This document shows, piece after piece, positions 20,980 to 28,163 of a stretch of 64,000 nucleotides of DNA. The translations under genes and the position numbers were made by a program. Source of the DNA: an uncultured Collinsella sp. (GTDB lineage Bacteria > Actinomycetota > Coriobacteriia > Coriobacteriales > Coriobacteriaceae). Below the pieces are notes generated by a model that worked only from the letters and a program-made list of their open reading frames with translations, was not told the origin of the DNA and did no database searches. Each line of letters starts with the position of its first letter. The first letter of the stretch is position 1. The stretch spans positions 1 to 64,000 of the forward strand of contig CATXXF010000001.1 in the NCBI GenBank assembly GCA_958403395.1, read 5' to 3'.

Positions 20980-21312
20980 GCGGAAATTGTGCCCCAGTTT
21001 GAGGCGGGATTCCGGGATGCGCTTTCCGCTTGGACCGCCGCTGGGAAAGCGCGTCCCGTTCTGAACGCGAATTCCGGGATGAACTTTCCGCTAGCCATTC
21101 ATTTGGAAATTGCATCCCATTCCGAACGAGGATTCCGGGATGTATTTTCCGCTTGAGCTGCCATTGGGAAAGCATGTCCCACTCTACGGCTCGATTCCGG
21201 GTCGCAGTTTCCGCTTGAGGCGCCATCCGGAAACTACGTCCCAGCCTGAGCGCGGATTCCGGGACGTGCTTTCCGCCTGGGCCGCCATTGGGAAAGCATG
21301 TCCCACCCTGCG
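20980..21312. repeat. tandem array of five 62-bp units plus a partial one
   Basis: ATTCCGGGA recurs at 21009, 21071, 21132, 21194 and 21256, giving a period of 61-62 bases; a half unit precedes the first. Each unit carries GGGAYG..TTTCC and, about 20 bases on, GGAAA..CRTCCC, so most units can fold into a hairpin (for example unit 1, GGGATGCGCTTTCC against GGAAAGCGCGTCCC). The period is not a multiple of three and no continuous frame respects it, so it is probably non-coding. It lies upstream of the lipase gene. Confidence 0.8.
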
Positions 21313-21331
21313 CTGCCGCGACGTTTTCTTT

Positions 21332-21368
21332 ACGCCCGCGCCCTGCATAGAGTTCGATTCTCCGCGGT
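21332..21368 (+). repeat. att-like direct repeat, copy 1 (tmRNA 3'-end fragment)
   Basis: 37 bases identical at 35 positions to 21541-21577. Both contain GAGTTCGATTCTCCGCG, which is the T-arm/3' end of the ssrA gene at 21633-21996 but in the opposite orientation. Such copies are typical scars of integration into ssrA. Confidence 0.65.
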
Positions 21369-21540
21369 TGGGGGATCCGTTGATGCTGGGCGAGGCCAGC
21401 TGAAATTCGATAAACATCGCATCTGTTTTGGGTTGGGGCTTTGCGCGGAGAATCCGCGTATTTGCTACGCAAATCCGCACCGGCTTCGGCCGCCTGCCGG
21501 CGTCCTCGCCCGCTCGCTACAAACGCTCCGCGTTTGCTTA

Positions 21541-21577
21541 ACGCTCGCGCCCTGCACAGAGTTCGATTCTCCGCGGT
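21541..21577 (+). repeat. att-like direct repeat, copy 2 (tmRNA 3'-end fragment)
   Basis: Second copy of the 37-base repeat, 172 bases after copy 1. The interval 21369-21540 holds no gene; it includes a further GCGCGGAGAATC fragment of the same tmRNA sequence near 21443. Confidence 0.65.
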
Positions 21578-21590
21578 GCGGACTAGAAAT

Positions 21591-21624
21591 AAAAAGGCAG
21601 GTAGATACGAATATCTACCTGCCT
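21591..21624 (-). terminator. intrinsic terminator of ssrA
   Basis: On the minus strand a perfect 13-bp stem AGGCAGGTAGATA - TTCG - TATCTACCTGCCT is followed by TTTTATTT. The extra-stable UUCG loop and the position just after the tmRNA 3' end make this a clear call. Confidence 0.95.
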
Positions 21625-21632
21625 GTTACTTC

Positions 21633-21996
21633 TGGTGGAGGCGCGGAGAATCGAACTCCGGTCCACGAAAGCCCCCTGATTGGCATCTCCAAGCTCAGTC
21701 GCTGGTTTAGTCTCGGACGCTTTGCGCGCAGCGACACGCTCGCGGCGTCCTAACCGGTTCGGTCTTAGCCTGCGCCATACCGATTACGTGCGCAGGAGCA
21801 TTCCCCTAAAATGACGTCGCACCGGTGGCGGGGAAATCACCGGGTTGACGCGCCGCTATAAATTAAGCAGCGAGAGCCATAGGCTCAAAAGAAGAGTTGT
21901 TGTCAATTCAATTTGACGGTACCCCTGTTTAACGAGGCGAGGAGACCTCGGCTTGCTTCCTCTCTCAGAGCTATCGTGTCGAAACCAGTCGCCCCC
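21633..21996 (-). ncRNA. ssrA: transfer-messenger RNA (tmRNA)
   Basis: Rescues stalled ribosomes and tags the product for proteolysis. The 5' end carries the hallmark GGGGGCGACTGGTTTCGACA, pairing with the 3' acceptor CGCCTCC-ACCA; CCA is encoded. The T-arm reads GGAGTTCGATTCTCC. The tag reading frame ends at GCT GCT TAA (rc of about 21863-21865) and encodes DNNSSFEPMALAA, possibly preceded by Ile; the exact resume codon is not certain. Length (364 nt) is normal for a one-piece tmRNA. The promoter lies in 21997-22200 on the minus strand; a GCGGGGC-GA-GCCCCGC hairpin is at about 22066-22081. Confidence 0.95.
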
Positions 21997-22233
21997 GAAT
22001 GTCGGGAAAGCCTGGATGGCATTGGGCACGAGCGCCCAACACCCGTCGACTTTTCAAGGAACATGCGGGGCGAGCCCCGCTTGTGGAGTGTTATCTTACC
22101 ACGTTCTGAAAGCGGACAGCTGTTCTATGCACGAGCTGTGAAGACCCCAATGTGCGCCGCACTTCGCACTTTTGTTACCGATCGCGTCACGTATATTTTC
22201 GCCAAGCAAAATTGACCCGTCGAAAGGACCGTT

Positions 22234-22737
22234 ATGGATACCAAACAGCAACTCGTCAATGCCCTCGCAGGCCTGGGCTCAACCATTACCGAAGCTATGG
22301 ATGTCATCGAAGGCTTTGTCCCCTGCGGACATCCCGCCCTCACGGTATCAAACGCCCTTGTTGCGCTGGACGCTGACGATGATGCAGCTCTCGCCCAGCA
22401 GCTTGAGACCGTCGAGGGCTTTATCGACCACGTGAGTGAAAACCGCGGCGTGGCCGCCTACCACGGCATCGAGGTCGAGCTCGCGGGTCCCAAAGCCGAT
22501 CTGCTCGCAGCAATCCGCGAGGTAGGCGCCCTTATGCAGACCGCAGGCGTCAAGAACACCCAGGTCAACGAGTGGGTCTACCGCAGCCTGGCAGCACTAA
22601 ACGATTCCGACGAAAAGGCAGCCGAGCAGCTCGCGGAAAGTCCCGCCATTAAGGCCGAGCTTTTGAAAATAGCAGACGCGGGCCCCTTGGCGCATCGTCG
22701 TCCAAGAGGCCCGCAAACAGTTCGCGTTAACCGATAG
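22234..22737 (+). CDS. hypothetical alpha-helical protein
   Basis: I do not recognise this 167-residue protein. It is acidic, Ala/Glu/Leu-rich and probably all helical, with no signal peptide or membrane segment. GAAAGGA lies 7 bases before the ATG. The last 17 residues (about PLAHRRPRGPQTVRVNR) are basic and are encoded by a terminator-like stem (GCGGGCCCCTTGG / CCAAGAGGCCCGC at 22677-22713), so the frame may have read into an old terminator. It overlaps the convergent toxin gene by 11 bases and is divergent from ssrA. Confidence 0.7.
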   Translation: MDTKQQLVNALAGLGSTITEAMDVIEGFVPCGHPALTVSNALVALDADDDAALAQQLETVEGFIDHVSENRGVAAYHGIEVELAGPKADLLAAIREVGALMQTAGVKNTQVNEWVYRSLAALNDSDEKAAEQLAESPAIKAELLKIADAGPLAHRRPRGPQTVRVNR

Positions 22738-23242
22738 CCGCGCCGCCACGTTCGGCCAAAGCAAGAATCGGCATCATTTGACGAGGTTTCTTTGCTGCAA
22801 GATCGGCATGTTCGAGCAGCTTGCGATCGTTGGTCACCAAGTAATCGACCTGTGCGCGCTTACACGCGGCGAGCACCAAGTTGTCCTCGTAATCGCGATG
22901 GAGCGCTAAGTATTTGTCGGCCAACCAAAGGTCCGACGCATCTGCGCCCACGGCTGTGGCGTTTTCGGTCATGTTCCGAACAAACGCCAGCGCCACATCG
23001 CCAATCGCGCGGGCAGATGCCTCGTCGAGCGCTCCCCCGCTGGCAAGAACGCTACGCCTCAGCTCGTGTTGGACAACGTACAGCACGTCCTTGGCAATAT
23101 GCACCGGGAAGAACAGCAATGCCCCCGTCTCTGCTGCCTGCCCAATAAACGCACGCGCGGCAAGCGACTCGGCATGGTCGACGCAAAACGAATCAACCCA
23201 TACGTTGGCGTCCACCATTATTTTGAGGGGAGCCCCACTCAC
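22727..23242 (-). CDS. PIN-domain ribonuclease toxin
   Basis: The 171-residue protein starts with MVDANVWVDSF, the first acidic residue of the PIN active site, and later has ASDLWLADKYLALHRDYEDNLVLAACKRAQVDYLVTNDRKLL, which supplies the remaining acidic residues (ED, TND). PIN toxins cleave RNA. The chosen GTG 23242 overlaps the antitoxin stop as GTGA with AGGGGA upstream; ATG 23218 is an alternative. The tight overlap with a RelB/DinJ-like gene supports a toxin-antitoxin pair. Confidence 0.82.
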   Translation of the reverse strand: MSGAPLKIMVDANVWVDSFCVDHAESLAARAFIGQAAETGALLFFPVHIAKDVLYVVQHELRRSVLASGGALDEASARAIGDVALAFVRNMTENATAVGADASDLWLADKYLALHRDYEDNLVLAACKRAQVDYLVTNDRKLLEHADLAAKKPRQMMPILALAERGGAAIG

Positions 23243-23592
23243 TGGATCATCCCCTTTTGGCGATAGCGCTCGTCCATGGCTTCGGAATAGATTGTGTCCC
23301 AACCGCGATCGTCGGATACGGGCGACGTAGCGATGCCCAAATCTGCATAAAGCCGATCTGCCGCTGCCCACGATGCGGCGAACGGAGTATCGTGCGCGAC
23401 GGTCTGTTGCCGGCCATCAACGGCAGACAGCACTTCCTCGCACTGCCCGCCACCCTGCGCGACCTTGGCCACCACCTTTTTGATGAGCTCGGGCAGCGAC
23501 CCGCCCGAAAGCCGCAGCGCCTCCTCGGCACGGTTCTTGACCTGGCGATCCACGCGAACGTTCACCTGCGCCATGCCGCTAACAGTACCCAC
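23239..23592 (-). CDS. RelB/DinJ-like antitoxin
   Basis: The protein contains AQVNVRVDRQVKNRAEEALRLSGGSLPELIKKVV, a ribbon-helix-helix DNA-binding segment of the RelB/DinJ type, followed by a flexible C-terminal part that should bind the toxin. The GTG at 23592 has AAGGGAG ten bases upstream; ATG 23574 would start right at MAQVNV but has no site. Its stop overlaps the PIN gene start. A perfect palindrome in its promoter is a likely autoregulatory operator. Confidence 0.8.
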   Translation of the reverse strand: MGTVSGMAQVNVRVDRQVKNRAEEALRLSGGSLPELIKKVVAKVAQGGGQCEEVLSAVDGRQQTVAHDTPFAASWAAADRLYADLGIATSPVSDDRGWDTIYSEAMDERYRQKGMIQ

Positions 23593-23613
23593 GTCGATCC
23601 CGCTCCCTTCAAT

Positions 23614-23661
23614 TGCTAGCCATGCTAGCACCACTATATAAAGAAGCTAGCGAATGGTCAA
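23614..23661 (-). promoter_or_regulatory. promoter and palindromic operator of the toxin-antitoxin operon
   Basis: On the minus strand a TTGACC -35 box (23656-23661), a 17-base spacer and a TATAGT -10 box (23633-23638) precede the perfect palindrome TGCTAGC-ATG-GCTAGCA (23614-23630) at the expected transcription start. A third GCTAGC half-site lies in the spacer at 23646-23651. The arrangement fits repression by the ribbon-helix-helix antitoxin. Confidence 0.8.
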
Positions 23662-23663
23662 AT

Positions 23664-23711
23664 GCAAAAGGCCTGCACCCAGACAGCACCGATGCCGTCA
23701 GGGTGCAGGCC
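23664..23711 (-). terminator. intrinsic terminator of the P-type ATPase operon
   Basis: On the minus strand GGCCTGCACCC pairs with GGGTGCAGGCC across a 20-base loop and is followed by TTTTGCATTT. It lies 25 bases after the ATPase stop and just upstream of the toxin-antitoxin promoter. Confidence 0.88.
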
Positions 23712-23735
23712 AGATAACGTGGGCGAACACGTCTG

Positions 23736-25811
23736 CTAACGCAGGTAAGCCTTTGCGTTGCCCAGGCTATAGGCGATCGTCGAGCCGTTGTGCAGTAGCG
23801 ACGACGCCTGCGGGGTAATCGCGCCGGTAATACCCAATGCCAACAGCGCCGAGTTGGTGAGCATCACCTTAGAGTAGGAGCTCGTCAGACGGTCGATGAG
23901 ACCCTGGCTCATACGGCGCAGGCGCACGATCGCGGCCAGATCCGTATCGGTCAGGATGATATCGGCGACCTCCTTGGCAATGTCGCTTCCGCCACCCATT
24001 GCCAGCCCCACGTCGGCCAAACCGAGCGCCGGCGAATCGTTGACGCCGTCGCCCACCATGGCAACGTGGCGCCCCTCGCCCTTAATGCGCTCAACATACG
24101 CGTACTTGTCCTCGGGCAACAGCTCGGCCTTAAACTCGTCGACACCTGCCTCGCGAGCAATGCGCTCGGCCGTACGCTCCGAGTCGCCCGTGAGCATGAC
24201 CACGTGCTTAACGCCCAACGCGTGCAAGTCGGCGATGGCCTCGCGGACCCCGGGCTTAAGCGGGTCCTCGATACCGAGCACGCCCACAACGGTGCCGTCG
24301 ACCGCCAGATACAGCGGCGACAGGCCCTGCATCTGGGACTCGATCTGCTCCTTAATGTCGGACTCGAGCTGCGCGCCCTCGTCCTCAAATACAAAGTGCG
24401 CGGAACCGATGATGGCACGACGCCCTTCGATGGACGAAGCGATGCCGTGTGCCACGATGTACTCGACCGCAGCGTGACGCTCGCGGTGCTCGAGCCCGCG
24501 CTCGCGGGCGGCGTTGACCACGGCACGCGCCACCGGATGCGGGAAATGCTCCTCCAGGCATGCGGAAAGGCGCAGGACCTCGTCCTCGCTCCAGCCGTCG
24601 GTGGTGAGCACGCAGGCAAGACGCGGCTGCGCTTCGGTGAGCGTGCCGGTCTTATCAAACACAATGGTGTCGGCCTTGGCAAACGACTCAAAGTACTTGG
24701 CGCCCTTGACCATCACGCCCATCTTGGCGGCATCGCTCATGGCAGTCATAACGGCGACGGAACCCGTGAGCTTGAGTGCACACGAGTAGTCGACCATCAG
24801 TGCCGCCGAGGTCTTGATGAGGCTGCGGGTGGTAAGCGCGACCAGGCCCGCGAGCAGGAAGTTCCACGGGACGATCTTGTTGGCGAGGTCCTCCATGTGC
24901 GACTGGCCCTCGGACTTGAGCGAGTCGGCCGTCTGCACGAGCGAGACAATCGAACGCAACTTGGTCTGAGCCGTGTTAGCGCGCACGCGCACCAAGATGC
25001 CGCCGTCTTCCACGACGGTACCGGCGAACACGTCGTCGCCCACGCTTCGCTCGACGGCCAGCGGCTCGCCGGTCAGGGTCGCCTGGTTGACCATAGCGCT
25101 CCCCTGCTCGACCACGCCGTCGATGCAGATGGACATGCCGGTGCGCACGGCTACCAAGTCGCCAGGCTCAAGCTCGATCGCGGCAACGCTTACCTCGGTA
25201 TCGCCGACGACCTTTTGCGCCTTGTCGGGCACATCGAGCAGCGAGTTGATGAGCTCGTTTTCGCTCATGGCGCGGGTGTAGTCCTCGAGCAGCTCGCCCA
25301 CGTTGAGCAGGAACATTGTCTGGCCCGCGGTGTCGACATCGCGCTTGACGAACGAAATGCCGATGGCCGAAGCGTCGAGCACGGGAACGGTCAGGCGCGG
25401 CTGCGCCAGCTCATGAAGGGCAGCGCGCAAAAATGCCATGTAACCGGCCACGACAAACACCGCACGCAGCGGCGTCGGTAAGAACCAGCGGCGCGCGTAG
25501 TGGGCGCCGATAAGTGTGGCAAGGTCCATGACGAGCTTATGCTTACGTGGCTCAAGCTGCATCACGTAACCCGTCTTTGCGTCGGCAATGGCCTGAGCAT
25601 CGAGCGCGTCCAGGGCATCGAGCACGGCCGCGCGACGCTGCTCGTCGTACTCCAGCGCCATCTGGCCAATGCGGCCATACACGCGCACCTTGTGCACGCC
25701 ATCGATGTCGCCGCCAAGCTTAAGAAGTGCATCGAGATCGCTCTCTGGCACAGGACCCGCCAATTGAAGACGGGTCCTGCCGGGGATCTCGCTAATAATC
25801 GAGAATCTCAT
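23736..25811 (-). CDS. heavy-metal P1B-type ATPase with atypical SCALK membrane motif
   Basis: The 691-residue membrane protein should export a metal ion using ATP. It has an N-terminal HMA-like domain without a CxxC pair (IISEIPGRTRLQL), TGEP (248-251, actuator), DKTGT with the phosphorylated aspartate (386), HP at EEHFPHPVA, and GDGVNDSPAL. The transmembrane metal site is YSCALKLTG (342-350) instead of the CPC of copper pumps. That points to a group outside the classical Cu/Zn types, perhaps Mn/Zn/Fe as for mycobacterial CtpC relatives; the metal is inferred. It follows a small membrane protein gene by 18 bases in an operon. Confidence 0.88.
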   Translation of the reverse strand: MRFSIISEIPGRTRLQLAGPVPESDLDALLKLGGDIDGVHKVRVYGRIGQMALEYDEQRRAAVLDALDALDAQAIADAKTGYVMQLEPRKHKLVMDLATLIGAHYARRWFLPTPLRAVFVVAGYMAFLRAALHELAQPRLTVPVLDASAIGISFVKRDVDTAGQTMFLLNVGELLEDYTRAMSENELINSLLDVPDKAQKVVGDTEVSVAAIELEPGDLVAVRTGMSICIDGVVEQGSAMVNQATLTGEPLAVERSVGDDVFAGTVVEDGGILVRVRANTAQTKLRSIVSLVQTADSLKSEGQSHMEDLANKIVPWNFLLAGLVALTTRSLIKTSAALMVDYSCALKLTGSVAVMTAMSDAAKMGVMVKGAKYFESFAKADTIVFDKTGTLTEAQPRLACVLTTDGWSEDEVLRLSACLEEHFPHPVARAVVNAARERGLEHRERHAAVEYIVAHGIASSIEGRRAIIGSAHFVFEDEGAQLESDIKEQIESQMQGLSPLYLAVDGTVVGVLGIEDPLKPGVREAIADLHALGVKHVVMLTGDSERTAERIAREAGVDEFKAELLPEDKYAYVERIKGEGRHVAMVGDGVNDSPALGLADVGLAMGGGSDIAKEVADIILTDTDLAAIVRLRRMSQGLIDRLTSSYSKVMLTNSALLALGITGAITPQASSLLHNGSTIAYSLGNAKAYLR

Positions 25812-25829
25812 AGTTTGTGCCTGGGAGCG

Positions 25830-26075
25830 TTACTCAGCTGCCTCGTCAGCAGCGGCCTCGCTCTGGGTGATGTAAGCAGCCTCGGCAACCATGTCATCGA
25901 CATTGGCCTTGGCCTGCTCGACCATGTCCTGGTAGCCGTTCTTGATGCGCATGCCGCACGCGATACCCTGCACGCAGGCATTCTTGACCGGAGCGCTGGT
26001 AAGCAGCTTGATGCCGGCCGTGCCAAGCAGAAAACCGCCACCGACAAGCAGGGTATTGAACGTCGACTTCTTCAT
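25830..26075 (-). CDS. small membrane protein paired with the P-type ATPase (PacL/DUF6110-like)
   Basis: The 81-residue protein has an N-terminal hydrophobic helix (FNTLLVGGGFLLGTAGIKLLTS) and a C-terminal acidic Ala/Glu-rich helix (MVAEAAYITQSEAAADEAAE). Small proteins of this layout (DUF6110/DUF1490, mycobacterial PacL) are encoded next to metal P-type ATPases and help assemble or feed them; the functional link here is by analogy. The His/Asp metal motif of PacL1 is absent. GGGAGA lies before the chosen ATG 26075; the longer frame to 26135 covers leader sequence. Confidence 0.78.
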   Translation of the reverse strand: MKKSTFNTLLVGGGFLLGTAGIKLLTSAPVKNACVQGIACGMRIKNGYQDMVEQAKANVDDMVAEAAYITQSEAAADEAAE

Positions 26076-26162
26076 GTTGCTTCTCCCTTTTGCCGCATTG
26101 GACGCGGCACGGTGCCTCAGCACCCGAGTAAACAAGTTTGCTCGAGCACACTTTTGGAAAAT

Positions 26163-26191
26163 AGTTTAGTTTATCTAACTATTAAGGTCAA
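26163..26191 (-). promoter_or_regulatory. promoter of the ATPase operon with a DtxR-like dyad
   Basis: On the minus strand TTGACC (26186-26191), a 17-base spacer and TAAACT (26163-26168) form a plausible promoter. The dyad TTAG-n5-CTAA (26166-26178) overlaps the spacer and -10 box, recalling half of the DtxR/IdeR box. A metal-responsive repressor would fit the ATPase role; this is a visual match only. Confidence 0.45.
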
Positions 26192-26257
26192 CAAAGGTTA
26201 ACTTTTTGGAAATCTTGAGGCGCAATGTGACCAAGGGACCGCCCCTGCGCCACACCC

Positions 26258-26291
26258 ACAAAACAATGGGCGTGCCAACGGCGCGCCCATT
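26258..26291 (-). terminator. terminator-like hairpin upstream of the ATPase promoter
   Basis: On the minus strand AATGGGCGCGCC pairs with GGCACGCCCATT (one G-T) with a three-base loop, then GTTTTGT. It could end transcripts leaving gatB. The stem sits between the gatB-proximal palindrome and the ATPase promoter. Confidence 0.6.
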
Positions 26292-26337
26292 CACTCTATT
26301 TAATCCAGCCCACCTGACCCGAACGGCCGAGTCGTCT

Positions 26338-26480
26338 GGCCGGGGAAGCCCCGAGTCGCCGGGGTGTTTGCTCCAAATGAGTTCCGCATGCAAAGAAGGC
26401 CACTAAATGTGGCCTTCGTCTTGCATAGGACTGTTTGAAATTTGGAGGAAATACCCCGGCGACTCGGGGCTTCCCCGGCC
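26338..26480. repeat. 143-bp palindrome with 41-bp arms and inner hairpin
   Basis: Arms 26338-26378 and 26440-26480 match at 39 of 41 positions when one is reverse-complemented, and contain CGGGGAAGCCCCGAGTCGCC. Inside is a perfect stem AAGGCCAC - TAAAT - GTGGCCTT (26396-26416). It starts 7 bases after the gatB stop, so it forms the 3' end of the gatCAB message. No clear T-run follows. Confidence 0.85.
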
Positions 26481-26486
26481 TCGCAG

Positions 26487-28163
26487 CTACGAGAGCGACG
26501 TTCTCAGCAACTCGTTGAAGAGCTTCGGGTTGCCCTTGCCGCGGCTCGCCTTCATGCACTGGCCCACCAAAAAGCCGATGACCTTCTGGTTGCCGTCGCG
26601 ATACTGCTGCGCCTGATCGGCACAGTTTGCCAGCACCTCATCCACAATCGGCTGCAGCGCGCCGGCATCACTCACCTGACGCATGCCACGCTCGTCGACG
26701 ATCTTGTTGGGGTCGTCGCCGGTCTGGGCCATGGCCTCAAAGACCTCGTGCGCCTGGTTGGAGCTGATGGCGTCGGTCGCCAGCAGCTTGGCAAGGGCTG
26801 CCACCTGAGCCGGCGCAATACCGGACTCGGTCAGCGACACGCCCGCGCCCTTAAGGTAGGCGATCATCTCGTTCACCAGCAGGTTTGCGACCGTCTGAGC
26901 CTCCTTGCCAGCCATACCGGCAGCGGCGGCCTCAAAGAACTCGGCAAACTCGGGGTCGCCGGCAATCTGCTCGGCATCGGCCGTCTTAATGCCAAAGTCG
27001 GCCTCAAAACGGGCGCGCTTGGCATCGGGCAGCTCGGGAATCTCGCCACGGCAGCGATCGATGAACTCGTCGTCCAGATCGAACGGCGCCAGATCGGGGT
27101 CGGGGAACAGGCGATAGTCGTCGGCCGTCTCCTTCACACGCATGACCACGGTGCGCTTGCGGCTGGGCTCCCAGTGGCGGGTCTCCTGATAGATGATGCC
27201 GCCCTCCTCGAGCACCTCGGCCTGACGGCAAATCTCATAGGTAAGGCCGTCGTGCAGGCTCTTAAACGAGTTGAGGTTCTTGAGCTCGGTCTTGGTTCCC
27301 AGCTTGGTCTCACCACGGCGACGCAGCGACACGTTGCCGTCGCAGCGCATGGAACCCTTCTCCATGGAGCAGTCCGAAATGCCCAGCGTCACAAAGATGC
27401 GGCGGAGCTTTTCCATAAACAGGCGCGCTTCCTCGGGCGTACGCAAATCGGGCTCAGTCACGAGCTCAATCAAAGGCGTGCCGCAGCGGTTGTAGTCGAC
27501 GAGCGACTCAGCCGCGGCGGTAATGCGGCCCTCAGCGCCGCCCACATGGACCATCTTGGCGGCATCCTCCTCCATGTGGATGCGCAGAATGCGAATGGGC
27601 ACCGTGTAGGAACCGTCTTCGCGACGCTCGGGCATCTGCAGGTTGGACGCGTCATAGCTGGCCAGATGGCCGGCACGCTGGTTACCCTCGCGCATGGTCG
27701 ACGTCATGGACGTGGACAGGCCCTCGGCGTTGGCCGAGGCGCTCGCCAGACTCTGGGCCTCGGCCTCGCCAAACGCGCAGTCGGGGCGCTCGGCGGCACC
27801 GCGACCGGTCACGTCCAGGTCCAGGTGACCGTACATGGCAAAGGCGACCGGACCCTGCGTGGTCTGGAAGTTCTTGGCCATATCGGGATAGAAGTAATGC
27901 TTACGGTAGAACATCGAGTGGCGCTGGATCTCGCAGTTGGTGGCGAGACCGGCCTTGACGATGCTCTCGATGGCGCGCTTGTTGGGCACCGGCAGAGCGC
28001 CGGGCAGGCCCAGGCACACCGGGCACACGTTGGCGTTGGGCTCGTCATCGTGGCTGAGCTTGCAGTTGCAGAACATCTTGGTATCGAGTGCGGTGAGCTC
28101 GGTATGGATCTCCAGGCCGATCACAGCCTCCCAATCCTGCAGGACCTCGGAAAGCTCCTTCAT
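26487..28163 (-). CDS. gatB: Asp-tRNA(Asn)/Glu-tRNA(Gln) amidotransferase subunit B
   Basis: GatB activates mischarged Glu-tRNA(Gln)/Asp-tRNA(Asn) and receives ammonia from GatA. The 558-residue protein has VIGLEIHTEL, the zinc-type CPVCLGLPG loop, HYFYPDMAKNFQ and RIHMEEDAAKMVH, and a C-terminal YqeY-like tail domain. It is longer than usual (about 480-500): roughly 65 extra residues, low in complexity (SLASASANAEGLSTSMTSTM), separate GHLDLDV from YTVPIRI. The start overlaps the gatA stop (TAATG). It is the last gene of gatCAB. Confidence 0.95.
   Translation of the reverse strand: MKELSEVLQDWEAVIGLEIHTELTALDTKMFCNCKLSHDDEPNANVCPVCLGLPGALPVPNKRAIESIVKAGLATNCEIQRHSMFYRKHYFYPDMAKNFQTTQGPVAFAMYGHLDLDVTGRGAAERPDCAFGEAEAQSLASASANAEGLSTSMTSTMREGNQRAGHLASYDASNLQMPERREDGSYTVPIRILRIHMEEDAAKMVHVGGAEGRITAAAESLVDYNRCGTPLIELVTEPDLRTPEEARLFMEKLRRIFVTLGISDCSMEKGSMRCDGNVSLRRRGETKLGTKTELKNLNSFKSLHDGLTYEICRQAEVLEEGGIIYQETRHWEPSRKRTVVMRVKETADDYRLFPDPDLAPFDLDDEFIDRCRGEIPELPDAKRARFEADFGIKTADAEQIAGDPEFAEFFEAAAAGMAGKEAQTVANLLVNEMIAYLKGAGVSLTESGIAPAQVAALAKLLATDAISSNQAHEVFEAMAQTGDDPNKIVDERGMRQVSDAGALQPIVDEVLANCADQAQQYRDGNQKVIGFLVGQCMKASRGKGNPKLFNELLRTSLS

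Noticed and set aside
20980..21312. CRISPR array
   Set aside because: Units are contiguous, diverged and without constant repeat plus variable spacer structure; no cas genes nearby.
20963..21472. 169-residue minus-strand frame over the 62-bp repeat array
   Set aside because: The repeat period shifts frame in each unit and the translated repeats do not agree; the frame is open by composition.
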